From Streptomyces lushanensis (lineage in GTDB: Bacteria > Actinomycetota > Actinomycetes > Streptomycetales > Streptomycetaceae): a DNA stretch of 34,539 bases. The notes under the pieces were generated by a model. That model saw only the letters and a program-made list of their open reading frames with translations, was not told the origin of the DNA and searched no databases. Every line of letters begins with the position of its first letter. Position 1 is the stretch's first letter. Of the stretch, positions 1-9,270 are shown one piece after another. The position numbers and the translations under genes were made by a program. Location: positions 1 to 34,539 of the forward strand of contig NZ_MAUD01000188.1 of assembly GCF_001700515.1 (NCBI RefSeq). The letters are read 5' to 3'.

Positions 1-1218
1 CTGATCGCCGCGGCCGGACTGCTCGGCGGTCTGGCGCTGTGGGCCCTCGGGCTGCGCACCGTCCAGGACCCGCGCCCGCTGACCGGGGCGTGGGTGCTCC
101 TGCCGGTGACCGTCATGGCCGCGCTGGAGACACTGCGCAGGACCGCACCGCGGACAACGCTGCTCGTCGGCACCCTCGCCCTGGCCGCCGACCAGTTCAC
201 GAGCGGCAGTCTGGCGACGGTGCTGATGTTCACGGACCTCGTCTACGCGGCGGTGCTGTACGGAACGCCGGCCGCCGCCCGCCGTATCCCCTGGACCACG
301 GCGCTGGTCACGGTCGCGGTGCCGATCGGGCTCGTCTCCTGGATCCCCCAGGCGGACGTGCTGCTGATCGGCGTGTTCACCGGGCTGATCAGCTTCGGCC
401 CCGCCACCACAGGCGCCCTGGTGCGCAACCACCGCGACGCCGCCGAGGCGGCCGGGCTGCGGGCCGAACAGACCGCCCTGCTGGCCGAGATGGACCGCCG
501 CCAGGCCGTGCTGGCCGAGCGCGCCCGGATGGCCCGTGAGCTGCACGACGTGGTCGCCAACCATCTCTCGGCGATCGCGATCCACTCGACCGCCGCGCTC
601 TCCCTGGACGACGGGGCGACTTCCCGGAACGCGCTCTCCGTGATCCGGGAGAACAGCGTCGAGGGGCTGGCCGAGATGCGCCGGCTGATCGGGCTGCTCC
701 GGGACAGCGGTTCGGGCGACGGCCCGGGCGACGGCCCGGGGAGTGACGGGACCGTACCGGCCGCCGCGCCCACCCTGCGCGCGCTGGACACCCTGCTGGC
801 CCAGGCCCGTACGAACGGTGCCCCCAGCGGTCTCGACTTCACCCTGGACGACCGGCGCCAGGACCAGCCGTACGGCCACCGCGCCGACGCCCTCACCCTC
901 CCCGCGCCCGTCGAACTCGCCGCCTACCGCATCGTCCAGGAGTCCCTGACCAACGCGCTCAAGCACGCCGCGCCCGGCACCGTCACCGTCCGACTGGCCC
1001 GGGGGCCACGGGCGCTGACGGTCCGGATCGACAGCCCCTTCGAGGACCGGCCGGGACCCCGCGCGCCCGGCTGCGGCGCCGGTCTGGTCGGGATGCGGGA
1101 GCGTGTGGCGCTGCTGGACGGGGAGTTCGAGGCCGGGCCCGTCACCACCGCCGACGGCGCCAGAATCTGGCTGGTGGGGGCCGAACTTCCCGTCATGGAA
1201 CGCGGCGGTACGGCATGA
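1..1218 (+). CDS. chiS: Sensor histidine kinase, 5'-truncated by window edge (ChiS-like)
   Basis: This is a two-component sensor kinase of the HisKA_3/NarX type. It should autophosphorylate on histidine and pass phosphate to the response regulator encoded next. The frame is open from base 1, so the true start lies outside the window; 405 residues are visible. The first ~130 residues are hydrophobic and contain several membrane segments. A short linker follows, then the H-box ELHDVVANHLSAI with the phospho-accepting His at 544-546. The HATPase N-box (VQESLTNALKHA, about 938-973) and a glycine-rich G-box (GAGLVGMRER) come next. Its TGA overlaps the regulator's ATG (ATGA), so the two are translationally coupled. 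The name rests on the known chiS-chiR-chiC order in S. coelicolor; the signal sensed cannot be read from the sequence. Confidence 0.88.
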   Translation: MIAAAGLLGGLALWALGLRTVQDPRPLTGAWVLLPVTVMAALETLRRTAPRTTLLVGTLALAADQFTSGSLATVLMFTDLVYAAVLYGTPAAARRIPWTTALVTVAVPIGLVSWIPQADVLLIGVFTGLISFGPATTGALVRNHRDAAEAAGLRAEQTALLAEMDRRQAVLAERARMARELHDVVANHLSAIAIHSTAALSLDDGATSRNALSVIRENSVEGLAEMRRLIGLLRDSGSGDGPGDGPGSDGTVPAAAPTLRALDTLLAQARTNGAPSGLDFTLDDRRQDQPYGHRADALTLPAPVELAAYRIVQESLTNALKHAAPGTVTVRLARGPRALTVRIDSPFEDRPGPRAPGCGAGLVGMRERVALLDGEFEAGPVTTADGARIWLVGAELPVMERGGTA

Positions 1219-1874
1219 CCATCCGCGTTCTGGTCGCCGAGGACCAGTCGGCGGTCCGCGCCGGTCTGGTGCTCATCCTCCGCAGCGCGCCGGACATCGA
1301 GGTCGTCGGAGAGGCCGCCGACGGCGAGGAGGCCGTCGCGCTGGCCCGGGAGCTCCGCCCGGATCTGGTGCTGATGGATGTGCAGATGCCCAGGCTGGAC
1401 GGCGTGTCGGCGACGCGGGCCGTGGTCGCGGAAGGGCTCGCGGACGTCCTCGTACTGACCACCTTCGATCTGGACGAGTATGTCTTCGGGGCGCTGCGCG
1501 CCGGAGCCGCCGGCTTTCTGCTGAAGAACGCCGAGGCCGGCGAGCTGCTCGCGGCGGTACGCACGGTCGCCCGCGGCGAGGGCCTGATCGCCCCGGCCGT
1601 GACGCGCCGGCTGATCGCCGAGTTCGCAGCGGCGGCCAAGCCTGCCAGGACGGCCGATCCGGACCTGCTGAACGGCCTGACCCGCAGGGAGCGCGAGGTC
1701 CTGCGCTGCCTCGGGGAAGGGCTGTCCAATGCCCAGATCGGCATGCGCCTGACGATGGCGGAGGCTACGGTGAAGACCCATGTGAGCAGGCTGCTCGGCA
1801 AGCTCGGCCTGCGCAGCCGGGTCCAAGCGGCCGTGCTGGCACAGGAGTTGGGGATCGGGTCGGACCGGGCGTGA
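1215..1874 (+). CDS. chiR: LuxR/NarL-family response regulator (ChiR-like)
   Basis: This DNA-binding response regulator has 219 residues. The receiver domain (about 1-120) has the acidic pocket E9/D10, phospho-acceptor D55 (in LMDVQMP) and K104. A GerE/LuxR helix-turn-helix occupies about 150-212, with the typical LTRREREVL and VKTHVSRLLGKLG segments. The ATG overlaps the kinase stop codon, so the pair forms an operon. A 9-bp-stem hairpin 26 bp after the stop separates it from the chitinase promoter. In S. coelicolor the regulator at this place, ChiR, is known to be needed for chiC induction; the same role is inferred here from position and family. Confidence 0.92.
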   Translation: MTIRVLVAEDQSAVRAGLVLILRSAPDIEVVGEAADGEEAVALARELRPDLVLMDVQMPRLDGVSATRAVVAEGLADVLVLTTFDLDEYVFGALRAGAAGFLLKNAEAGELLAAVRTVARGEGLIAPAVTRRLIAEFAAAAKPARTADPDLLNGLTRREREVLRCLGEGLSNAQIGMRLTMAEATVKTHVSRLLGKLGLRSRVQAAVLAQELGIGSDRA

Positions 1875-1899
1875 ACCGGCCGTGCACGGGCGACGTAAA

Positions 1900-1921
1900 A
1901 CTCTGGGGCAATCCCCAGAGT
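1900..1921 (+). terminator. Hairpin after chiR
   Basis: Perfect 9-bp inverted repeat ACTCTGGGG / CCCCAGAGT with a CAAT tetraloop. There is no T-run after it, which is common for Streptomyces terminators. It lies between the regulator stop and the chitinase promoter, so it probably ends the kinase-regulator transcript. Confidence 0.7.
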
Positions 1922-1976
1922 CCGCACGGAACATCTTCTGGAACGCCCAGTTCCACGGCCCGCGCCACCGCGCCTT

Positions 1977-2009
1977 TGGTCTGGACCTATTGACGAGTGG
2001 TCCAGACCT
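1977..2009 (+). promoter_or_regulatory. Tandem chitin operators / DasR-like sites at the chiC promoter
   Basis: Two 12-bp imperfect direct repeats, TGGTCTGGACCT (1977-1988) and TGGTCCAGACCT (1998-2009), have starts 21 bp apart, two helical turns. Each is nearly palindromic and resembles the dre box ACTGGTCTAGACCACT bound by the GntR-family GlcNAc-responsive regulator DasR. Such paired repeats are known in Streptomyces chitinase promoters. The second copy fills the -35/-10 spacer. ChiR may also act here. The repeats are seen directly; the identity of the binder is inference from the family. Confidence 0.85.
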
Positions 2010-2018
2010 TCCTACTCT
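1990..2018 (+). promoter_or_regulatory. chiC promoter (-35 TTGACG, -10 TACTCT)
   Basis: TTGACG (1990-1995) and TACTCT (2013-2018) are separated by 17 bp, a good vegetative-type promoter. One operator copy overlies the spacer and the other lies just upstream of the -35. The transcription start is expected near 2025, giving a leader of roughly 85-90 nt before the TTG start codon. Confidence 0.75.
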
Positions 2019-2039
2019 CACCGCACACGCTGCGGTGAG
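2017..2039 (+). repeat. Inverted repeat at the chiC transcription start
   Basis: Perfect 9-bp arms CTCACCGCA / TGCGGTGAG with a 5-nt loop (CACGC). The left arm begins inside the -10 box and the expected transcription start falls within the element. It could be another operator, or a 5' structure affecting mRNA stability. The repeat itself is certain; its role is not. Confidence 0.6.
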
Positions 2040-2112
2040 CCGTCGCAGGGTGAGCAGTGCACGGACCACCCCCGCTTTGTCCGGTACTCCGGTACTCACC
2101 TGAGGAGCACGC

Positions 2113-3966
2113 TTGAACATCCAACCCGCCCTCCACAGAACGCGATTCAGATCGAAGGCTGTCGCGGGCCTGACCGCGCTGCTGCTTCCGCTCGCGGCGC
2201 TGGTCGGACTGGCCACGCCCGCGGAGGCCGCCGCCTCGGCGACCGCCACCTATGCCAAGGTCTCCGACTGGGGCACGGGCTTCGAGGGCAAGTGGACGGT
2301 GAAGAACACCGGCACCACCAGCCTCAGCTCCTGGACGGTGGAGTGGGACTTCCCCTCCGGCACCGCCGTCACCTCCGGCTGGGACGCCGACATCACCGGT
2401 TCGGCCAACCACTGGACCGCCAAGAACAAGTCCTGGAACGGGACCCTCGCCCCCGGCGCCTCCGTGAGCTTCGGCTTCAACGGCAGCGGTACGGGAGCGC
2501 CGTCCAACTGCAAGCTCAACGGCGCCTCGTGCGACGGCGGACCGAGCGTCCCCGGCGACAACCCGCCCTCGGCTCCCGGCACCCCCACCGCGAGCAACAT
2601 CACCAACACCGCGGTGACGCTGAGCTGGACCGCGGCCACCGATGACAAGGGCATCAAGAACTACGACGTCCTGCGGGACGGTGCGAAGGTCGCCACGGTC
2701 ACCGGTACGACGTACACCAACACCGGTCTGACCGCGGGCACGAACTACTCGTACACCGTCCAGGCGCGTGACACCATCGACCAGACGGGCCCGGTCAGCG
2801 GCGCCCGCGCGGTGCGCACCACCGGTGGCGGCGGCACGGACCCGGGCCCCGGCGGCAAGGTCAAGCTCGGTTACTTCACCGAGTGGGGCGTCTACGGCCG
2901 CAACTTCCACGTCAAGAACCTGGACACCTCGGGTTCCGCGTCCAAGATCACGCACATCAACTACGCCTTCGGCAATGTCACCGGCGGCAAGTGCACGATC
3001 GGTGACTCCTACGCCGACTACGAGAAGGCGTACACCGCCGACCAGAGCGTCGACGGCGTCGCCGACACCTGGGACCAGCCGCTGCGCGGCAGCTTCAACC
3101 AGCTCCGCAAGCTGAAGGCCAAGTACCCGCACATCAAGGTCCTCTGGTCCTTCGGCGGCTGGACCTGGTCCGGCGGCTTCGGCCAGGCGGCGCAGAACCC
3201 GGCCGCCTTCGCGCAGTCCTGCTACGACCTGGTGGAGGACCCGCGCTGGGCCGATGTCTTCGACGGCATCGACCTGGACTGGGAGTACCCCAACGCCTGT
3301 GGTCTGACCTGTGACACCAGCGGCCCGGCCGCGTTCAAGAACATGGTGCAGGCCATGCGCGCCAAGTTCGGTTCCAACTACCTGGTCACGGCGGCCACCA
3401 CGGCGGACGCCTCGCCCGGTGGCAAGATCGAGAAGACCGACTACGCGGGCGCTTCCCAGTACCTGGACTGGATCAACGTCATGACGTACGACTTCTTCGG
3501 CGCCTTCGCCGCGCAGGGCCCGACGGCTCCGCACTCCCCGCTCACCTCGTACCCGGGCATCCCGCAGGCGGGCTTCAACTCCGCCGACGCGATCGCCAAG
3601 TTCAAGGCTCAGGGCGTGCCGGCCAACAAGCTGCTGCTCGGTATCGGCTTCTACGGCCGCGGCTGGACCGGTGTGACCCAGGACGCCCCGGGCGGCAGCG
3701 CGACCGGCGCCGCGCCCGGTACGTACGAGGCGGGCATCGAGGACTACAAGGTCCTCAAGAACACCTGCCCGCCCACCGGCACCATCGCAGGCACCGCGTA
3801 CGCCAAGTGCGGCAGCAACTGGTGGAGCTACGACACCCCGGCCACCATCGCGACCAAGACGGCCTGGGCGAAGCAGCAGGGCCTGGGAGGTGCCTTCTTC
3901 TGGGACTTCACGGGAGACACCGCGAACGGTGAACTGGTGACCGCGGTCAAGAACGGCATCGGATGA
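2113..3966 (+). CDS. chiC: Secreted chitinase: CBM2 - fibronectin III - GH18
   Basis: This extracellular endo-type chitinase hydrolyses beta-1,4 GlcNAc polymers. Residues 1 to ~41 are a signal peptide with an Arg-containing n-region, a hydrophobic core and an AEA-type cleavage site. About 42-140 is a cellulose/chitin-binding CBM2 domain with conserved tryptophans and a C133/C140 pair. About 152-236 is a fibronectin type III domain. A Gly-rich linker leads to a GH18 catalytic barrel (about 250-615) with motif DGIDLDWE at 384-391; E391 is the catalytic acid. The TTG start is chosen because GAGGAG lies 5 nt upstream and no better start precedes the signal peptide. The domain order matches S. coelicolor ChiC and the S. 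plicatus 63-kDa chitinase. A strong hairpin follows. Confidence 0.95.
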   Translation: MNIQPALHRTRFRSKAVAGLTALLLPLAALVGLATPAEAAASATATYAKVSDWGTGFEGKWTVKNTGTTSLSSWTVEWDFPSGTAVTSGWDADITGSANHWTAKNKSWNGTLAPGASVSFGFNGSGTGAPSNCKLNGASCDGGPSVPGDNPPSAPGTPTASNITNTAVTLSWTAATDDKGIKNYDVLRDGAKVATVTGTTYTNTGLTAGTNYSYTVQARDTIDQTGPVSGARAVRTTGGGGTDPGPGGKVKLGYFTEWGVYGRNFHVKNLDTSGSASKITHINYAFGNVTGGKCTIGDSYADYEKAYTADQSVDGVADTWDQPLRGSFNQLRKLKAKYPHIKVLWSFGGWTWSGGFGQAAQNPAAFAQSCYDLVEDPRWADVFDGIDLDWEYPNACGLTCDTSGPAAFKNMVQAMRAKFGSNYLVTAATTADASPGGKIEKTDYAGASQYLDWINVMTYDFFGAFAAQGPTAPHSPLTSYPGIPQAGFNSADAIAKFKAQGVPANKLLLGIGFYGRGWTGVTQDAPGGSATGAAPGTYEAGIEDYKVLKNTCPPTGTIAGTAYAKCGSNWWSYDTPATIATKTAWAKQQGLGGAFFWDFTGDTANGELVTAVKNGIG

Positions 3967-3987
3967 CCGGCAGTACGGCATGAGTGA

Positions 3988-4013
3988 GGGGGCGGCGCCC
4001 GAGCGCCGCCCCC
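3988..4013 (+). terminator. Terminator after chiC
   Basis: An 11-bp GC-only stem (GGGGGCGGCGC / GCGCCGCCCCC) with loop CCGA is followed by TTT. It lies 22 bp after the chitinase stop, where transcription meets the convergent DUF2550 gene. Confidence 0.85.
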
Positions 4014-4050
4014 TTTCGCGTGCCCCGTCGGGCTGGTACGCGAAGAAGCC

Positions 4051-4497
4051 TCAGGCCACGTTGACCCGCTGTCCTGGCGGCGCCGCCTCCAGCCAGGCGA
4101 GAAAGCCCGTCAGGGCGTCGTCGCTCATGGCGAGTTCCAGCCGCACTCCGCGATGAGCGCAGCCGAGAATGACGGCGTCGGAGAGCAGCGCGAGCTCCTC
4201 CTCGCCCTCGGGCGCCCGGCGTGCCAGCACCTCGATGGCGGAGCGCTCCAGGGTGCGGCGCGGGCGGGGGGCGTACGAGAAGACCCGGAACCAGTTGATC
4301 CTGTCGCCGTTGTAGCGGGCCACGCCGTACACCCAGCCCTTGCCCGACAGATCCGGCTCCTCCGGCACGTTCCAGCGCAGACTGCAGTCGAACGTCCCGC
4401 CGGAGCGCTGGATCAGCCGCCGGCGCAGACCGAAGACGAAGAGCCCCACCGCGACCAGTACGACGACCAGTCCGCATACGAGCAGAGCGAGGACCAT
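4051..4497 (-). CDS. DUF2550 membrane-anchored protein
   Basis: A 148-residue protein of unknown function, conserved in actinobacteria downstream of atpC. Residues about 1-25 form one hydrophobic membrane segment followed by Arg-Arg-Arg, so the remaining domain is probably cytoplasmic. The body contains the DUF2550-type pattern GGTFDCSLR, then GWVYGVARY and WFRVFSYAPRPRRTLER. Three starts are in frame at 4503 (GTG), 4500 (TTG) and 4497 (ATG). An AGGAGGT ribosome-binding site at 4506-4512 is 8 nt from the ATG but only 2 nt from the GTG, so the ATG is preferred. It is separated from atpC by a strong hairpin and is convergent with chiC. No catalytic motif was seen. Confidence 0.85.
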   Translation of the reverse strand: MVLALLVCGLVVVLVAVGLFVFGLRRRLIQRSGGTFDCSLRWNVPEEPDLSGKGWVYGVARYNGDRINWFRVFSYAPRPRRTLERSAIEVLARRAPEGEEELALLSDAVILGCAHRGVRLELAMSDDALTGFLAWLEAAPPGQRVNVA

Positions 4498-4552
4498 CAA
4501 CACCGACCTCCTCGCCTCATTCAGTACCCGAACAGAAATCGCACCCGCATCG

Positions 4553-4601
4553 CCTCAGCCGCGACCCGGTCTGGAGAGTCCAGCCAGGGCCGCGGCTGAG
4601 G
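4553..4601 (-). terminator. ATP synthase operon terminator
   Basis: A perfect 11-bp stem (CCTCAGCCGCG / CGCGGCTGAGG) encloses a 27-nt loop that itself holds a 5-bp hairpin (CTGGA-GAG-TCCAG). It begins 21 bp beyond the atpC stop and ends the operon before the DUF2550 gene. Confidence 0.75.
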
Positions 4602-4622
4602 GTGGAACCGTTGTGGCAGGGC

Positions 4623-4997
4623 TCAGCGCACCGCCACCGCGCGCAGCCGGACATCGGCGCGCCGCTCGGCGGCGGCGTCGTCGTCCGACTTGGCACGTTC
4701 CAGCGCCAGCTCCGCGCGCTGGGTGTCGATCTCGTCCGCCAGCTCGGCGATCTCCGCCAGCAGCGACAGCTTGTTGTCGGCGAACGACAGGAAGCCGCCG
4801 TGCACCGCGGCCACCACCGTTCCGCCGTCGGTCGTACGGATGGTCACCGGGCCCGACTCCAGCACACCGAGCAGCGGCTGGTGACCGGGCATGACGCCGA
4901 TGTCGCCGGACGTGGTGCGCGCGACGACCAGGGTGGCCTCGCCGGACCAGACGCTGCGGTCCGCGGCGACCAGCTCGACATGCAGCTCAGCAGCCAA
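4623..4997 (-). CDS. atpC: F1Fo ATP synthase epsilon subunit
   Basis: The epsilon subunit belongs to the central stalk of F1 and damps ATP hydrolysis. At 124 residues it is slightly shorter than the E. coli protein. The N-terminal beta-sandwich is recognised by the opening (LHVELVAADRSVWSGEA) and the GDIGVMPGHQPLLGVL segment. The C-terminal part (about 85-124) is an alpha-helical hairpin rich in Ala, Glu and Arg. The start is TTG at 4997, supported by GAGGAG at 5004-5009 with a 6-nt gap. It is the last gene of the operon. The 121-nt gap to atpD holds two hairpins and a good -10 box, so its expression may be partly separate from the rest. Confidence 0.95.
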   Translation of the reverse strand: MAAELHVELVAADRSVWSGEATLVVARTTSGDIGVMPGHQPLLGVLESGPVTIRTTDGGTVVAAVHGGFLSFADNKLSLLAEIAELADEIDTQRAELALERAKSDDDAAAERRADVRLRAVAVR

Positions 4998-5016
4998 GGG
5001 TGGCTCCTCGGGTCAC

Positions 5017-5038
5017 CACCCGGCTGTTCGGCCGGGTG
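5017..5038 (-). repeat. Hairpin in the atpC leader
   Basis: Perfect 8-bp stem CACCCGGC / GCCGGGTG with a 6-nt loop, lying 7 nt upstream of the atpC ribosome-binding site. It could modulate translation or protect the 5' end of a separate atpC transcript. Confidence 0.6.
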
Positions 5039-5047
5039 TTGGGCTTG

Positions 5048-5076
5048 ATTCTATGGGTTGTCGTCGGGAGCGTCGG
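5048..5076 (-). promoter_or_regulatory. Candidate internal promoter for atpC
   Basis: On the minus strand CCGACG (5071-5076) is followed, after exactly 17 nt, by TAGAAT (5048-5053), a 5/6 match to the -10 consensus. The -35 keeps GAC. It sits directly downstream of a terminator-like hairpin after atpD. Predicted from sequence only. Confidence 0.5.
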
Positions 5077-5105
5077 AGGGGGGCGGGAGGAACCCGCCCC
5101 CCTCC
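5075..5105 (-). terminator. Terminator-like hairpin between atpD and atpC
   Basis: Perfect 13-bp stem (GGAGGGGGGCGGG / CCCGCCCCCCTCC) with a 5-nt loop, starting 13 nt after the atpD stop. There is no T-run. It may end part of the transcription, or act as a 3'-end stabiliser that protects the upstream mRNA. Confidence 0.7.
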
Positions 5106-5118
5106 ATGAGCCGAGGGC

Positions 5119-6570
<1,452 letters not shown>

Positions 6571-7488
6571 TTACCTGTCACTCCCCGCGGTCGCGTCGGC
6601 CAGGGCGCTGGCGCCGCCGACGATCTCGCTGATTTCCTGGGTGATTTCGGCCTGGCGGGCCGCGTTGGCAAGCCGGGAGAGGCTCTTGATGAGGTCCCCG
6701 GCGTTGTCGGTCGCCGACTTCATCGCGCGCCGGGTGGCGGCGTGCTTGGAGGCGGCGGCCTGCAACAGCGCGTTGTAGATACGGCTCTCGACATAGCGCG
6801 GCAGCAGGGCGTCGAGGACGTCCTCCGCCGACGGTTCGAAGTCGAAGAGCGGAAGGATCTCGCCCTTCGCCGCGGACTCCTCGGCGGCCTCGCCGAGGCT
6901 GAGCGGCAGCAGCCGGTGCTGTACCGGCGTCTGCGTCAGCATCGAGACGAACTCGGTGAAGACGATGTGGAGCTCGTCCACGCCGCCCTCGGCCGTGTCC
7001 TGCTGGACGGCCGCGATCAGCGGCGCCGCGACCTTCTTGGCGTCCGCGTACGTGGGACTGTCGGTGAAGCCGGTCCACGACTCCACGATCCTGCGCTCGC
7101 GGAAGCCGTAGTAGGAGACACCCTTGCGGCCGACGATGTACGAGTCGACCTCCTTGCCCTCACCACGGAGCCGCTCGGTGAGCTGGTCCGCCGCCTTGAT
7201 GGCGTTCGAAGAGTAGCCGCCGGCCAGACCGCGGTCGCTCGTGACGAGCAGGACCGCGGCACGGACCGGCGTCTCCGCCTCGGTGGTCAGCGGGTGCTTG
7301 GTCGCCGATCCCGTCGCCACCGCGGTGACCGCGCGGGTCAGCTCGGTCGCGTACGGCGTGGAGGCCGCCACCTGGCGCTGCGCCTTGACGATGCGCGAGG
7401 CGGCGATCATCTCCATCGCCTTGGTGATCTTCTTGGTCGCGGTGACGGATCGGATGCGACGCTTGTAGACCCGGAGCTGGGCTCCCAT
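6571..7488 (-). CDS. atpG: F1Fo ATP synthase gamma subunit
   Basis: The gamma subunit is the rotating central shaft of F1, with 305 residues. The N-terminal helix ([20 protein letters not shown]) and C-terminal helix ([13 protein letters not shown] through [12 protein letters not shown]) form the coiled-coil that turns inside alpha3beta3. The middle is a Rossmann-like fold with the conserved [12 protein letters not shown] motif. The start is ATG at 7488 with an AAGGGA-like site upstream. It ends at TAA, which abuts the atpD ATG. The 20-nt gap to atpA indicates co-transcription. Confidence 0.97.
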   Translation of the reverse strand: MGAQLRVYKRRIRSVTATKKITKAMEMIAASRIVKAQRQVAASTPYATELTRAVTAVATGSATKHPLTTEAETPVRAAVLLVTSDRGLAGGYSSNAIKAADQLTERLRGEGKEVDSYIVGRKGVSYYGFRERRIVESWTGFTDSPTYADAKKVAAPLIAAVQQDTAEGGVDELHIVFTEFVSMLTQTPVQHRLLPLSLGEAAEESAAKGEILPLFDFEPSAEDVLDALLPRYVESRIYNALLQAAASKHAATRRAMKSATDNAGDLIKSLSRLANAARQAEITQEISEIVGGASALADATAGSDR

Positions 7489-7508
7489 GAGTCAGGTCCC
7501 TTCCGTCG

Positions 7509-9104
7509 TCACTTGGAGACGTTGACGGCCGGCGCGTCCTCGCCCAGGAGCCTGCCGTCCGAGGTCTCGAACTGCCGCTTGAAGGCGGCGATGGCGTCCG
7601 CGATGGACTGGAGCGTGTCGTCCGACATCTTGCCGCCCTCGGCGATGCTGGTCAGCAGCTCCTTGCGCTCGCGGCGCAGGTACTCCAGCAGCTCGGTCTC
7701 GAAGCGGCGGATGTCGAGGACCGGTACGTCGTCCATCTTGCCGGTGGTGCCGGCCCAGACGGAGACGACCTGCTCCTCGACCGGGTACGGCGAGTACTGC
7801 GGCTGCTTCAGCAGCTCGACCATGCGCTTGCCGCGCTCCAGGGACGCCTTGGACGCCGCGTCCAGGTCGGAGCCGAAGGAGGCGAACGCCTCCAGCTCAC
7901 GGTACTGGGCGAGGTCCACGCGCAGTCGGCCCGAGACCTGCTTCATGGCCTTGTGCTGGGCGGAGCCACCGACTCGGGAGACCGAGATACCGACGTTCAG
8001 CGCGGGCCGCTGCCCGGCGTTGAACAGGTCGGACTCCAGGAAGCACTGGCCGTCGGTGATGGAGATGACGTTGGTCGGGATGAACGCCGACACGTCGTTC
8101 GCCTTCGTCTCGACGATCGGGAGGCCCGTCATCGAACCGGCGCCCAGGTCGTCGGAGAGCTTGGCGCAGCGCTCCAGCAGACGCGAGTGCAGATAGAAGA
8201 CGTCGCCCGGGTAGGCCTCGCGGCCCGGCGGACGGCGCAGCAGCAGGGACACGGCGCGGTAGGCGTCGGCCTGCTTGGAGAGGTCGTCGAAGATGATCAG
8301 GACGTGCTTGCCCTGGTACATCCAGTGCTGGCCGATGGCCGAGCCGGTGTACGGCGCCAGGTACTTGAAGCCGGCCGGGTCGGACGCGGGGGCGGCGACG
8401 ATCGTCGTGTACTCGAGCGCGCCCGCCTCCTCCAGCGCACCGCGCACGGACGCGATGGTGGAGCCCTTCTGGCCGATGGCGACGTAGATGCAGCGGACCT
8501 GCTTGTTCGTGTCGCCCGAGCGCCAGTTGTCACGCTGGTTGATGATCGTGTCGACGGCCAGCGCGGTCTTGCCGGTCTGGCGGTCGCCGATGATGAGCTG
8601 ACGCTGGCCGCGGCCGATCGGCACCATGGCGTCGACGGCCTTGTAGCCGGTCTGCATCGGCTCGTGGACCGACTTACGGACCATGACGCCGGGAGCCTGC
8701 AGCTCCAGGGCGCGGCGGCCGTCGGTCTCGATCTCGCCGAGTCCGTCGATCGGGTTGCCGAGCGGGTCGACGACGCGACCCAGGTATCCCTCGCCGACGG
8801 CGACGGAGAGGACCTCGCCGGTACGGGTGACCGACTGCCCCTCCTCGATACCGCTGAACTCACCGAGGATGATCGAACCGATCTCGCGTTCCTCGAGGTT
8901 GAGGGCGAGACCGAGGGTGCCGTCCTCGAACTTCAGCAGCTCGTTCGCCATGGCCGAGGGCAGCCCCTCGACCTTCGCGATGCCGTCGCCGGCCACACTG
9001 ACCGTACCGACCTCCTCGCGCGAGGCCGCGTCCGGCTTGTACGACTGGACGAAGTTCTCCAGCGCGTCCCGGATCTCCTCCGGCCGGATCGTGAGCTCCG
9101 CCAT
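7509..9104 (-). CDS. atpA: F1Fo ATP synthase alpha subunit
   Basis: This is the non-catalytic nucleotide-binding subunit of F1, with 531 residues, slightly longer than the E. coli chain because of a C-terminal tail. The N-terminus [15 protein letters not shown] is typical of the family. Walker A is GDRQTGKT at 173-180, and the arginine-finger region reads [10 protein letters not shown]. The start is ATG at 9104. Two purine-rich stretches lie upstream (AAGGAG about 13 nt away and AGGGA closer in). The unusually long 166-nt gap before it holds two nested inverted repeats. Confidence 0.98.
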   Translation of the reverse strand: MAELTIRPEEIRDALENFVQSYKPDAASREEVGTVSVAGDGIAKVEGLPSAMANELLKFEDGTLGLALNLEEREIGSIILGEFSGIEEGQSVTRTGEVLSVAVGEGYLGRVVDPLGNPIDGLGEIETDGRRALELQAPGVMVRKSVHEPMQTGYKAVDAMVPIGRGQRQLIIGDRQTGKTALAVDTIINQRDNWRSGDTNKQVRCIYVAIGQKGSTIASVRGALEEAGALEYTTIVAAPASDPAGFKYLAPYTGSAIGQHWMYQGKHVLIIFDDLSKQADAYRAVSLLLRRPPGREAYPGDVFYLHSRLLERCAKLSDDLGAGSMTGLPIVETKANDVSAFIPTNVISITDGQCFLESDLFNAGQRPALNVGISVSRVGGSAQHKAMKQVSGRLRVDLAQYRELEAFASFGSDLDAASKASLERGKRMVELLKQPQYSPYPVEEQVVSVWAGTTGKMDDVPVLDIRRFETELLEYLRRERKELLTSIAEGGKMSDDTLQSIADAIAAFKRQFETSDGRLLGEDAPAVNVSK

Positions 9105-9124
9105 CTGGGTTCCCTGCTCTCCTT

Positions 9125-9209
9125 GTTGGGCCCGAAGTTTCTTTGGGGGTCTATCTCGGGGTCTGGGGGCGACCCCCAGGAATCTTCTGCAGTTTCTGCA
9201 CGGCCCAAC
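9125..9209 (-). repeat. Structured RNA-like gap between atpH and atpA
   Basis: A perfect 7-bp hairpin CTGGGGG-CGA-CCCCCAG (9163-9179) is enclosed by a perfect 8-bp long-range inverted repeat GTTGGGCC (9125-9132) / GGCCCAAC (9202-9209). Together they would fold most of the 166-nt intercistronic stretch just upstream of the atpA ribosome-binding site. No open frame of interest is seen here. A role in RNA processing or in setting subunit ratios is inference. Confidence 0.55.
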
Positions 9210-9270
9210 CGGGCCGCTGGTGTTGCTCTGTTCTGTTGGCCGGCGTCAGGCCGCCCGGCGCTGCCCGCGG

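Noticed and set aside
924..2249. 441-codon minus-strand frame opposite the kinase and regulator
   Set aside because: Antisense to two recognised genes, and it runs through the chiC promoter and signal peptide.
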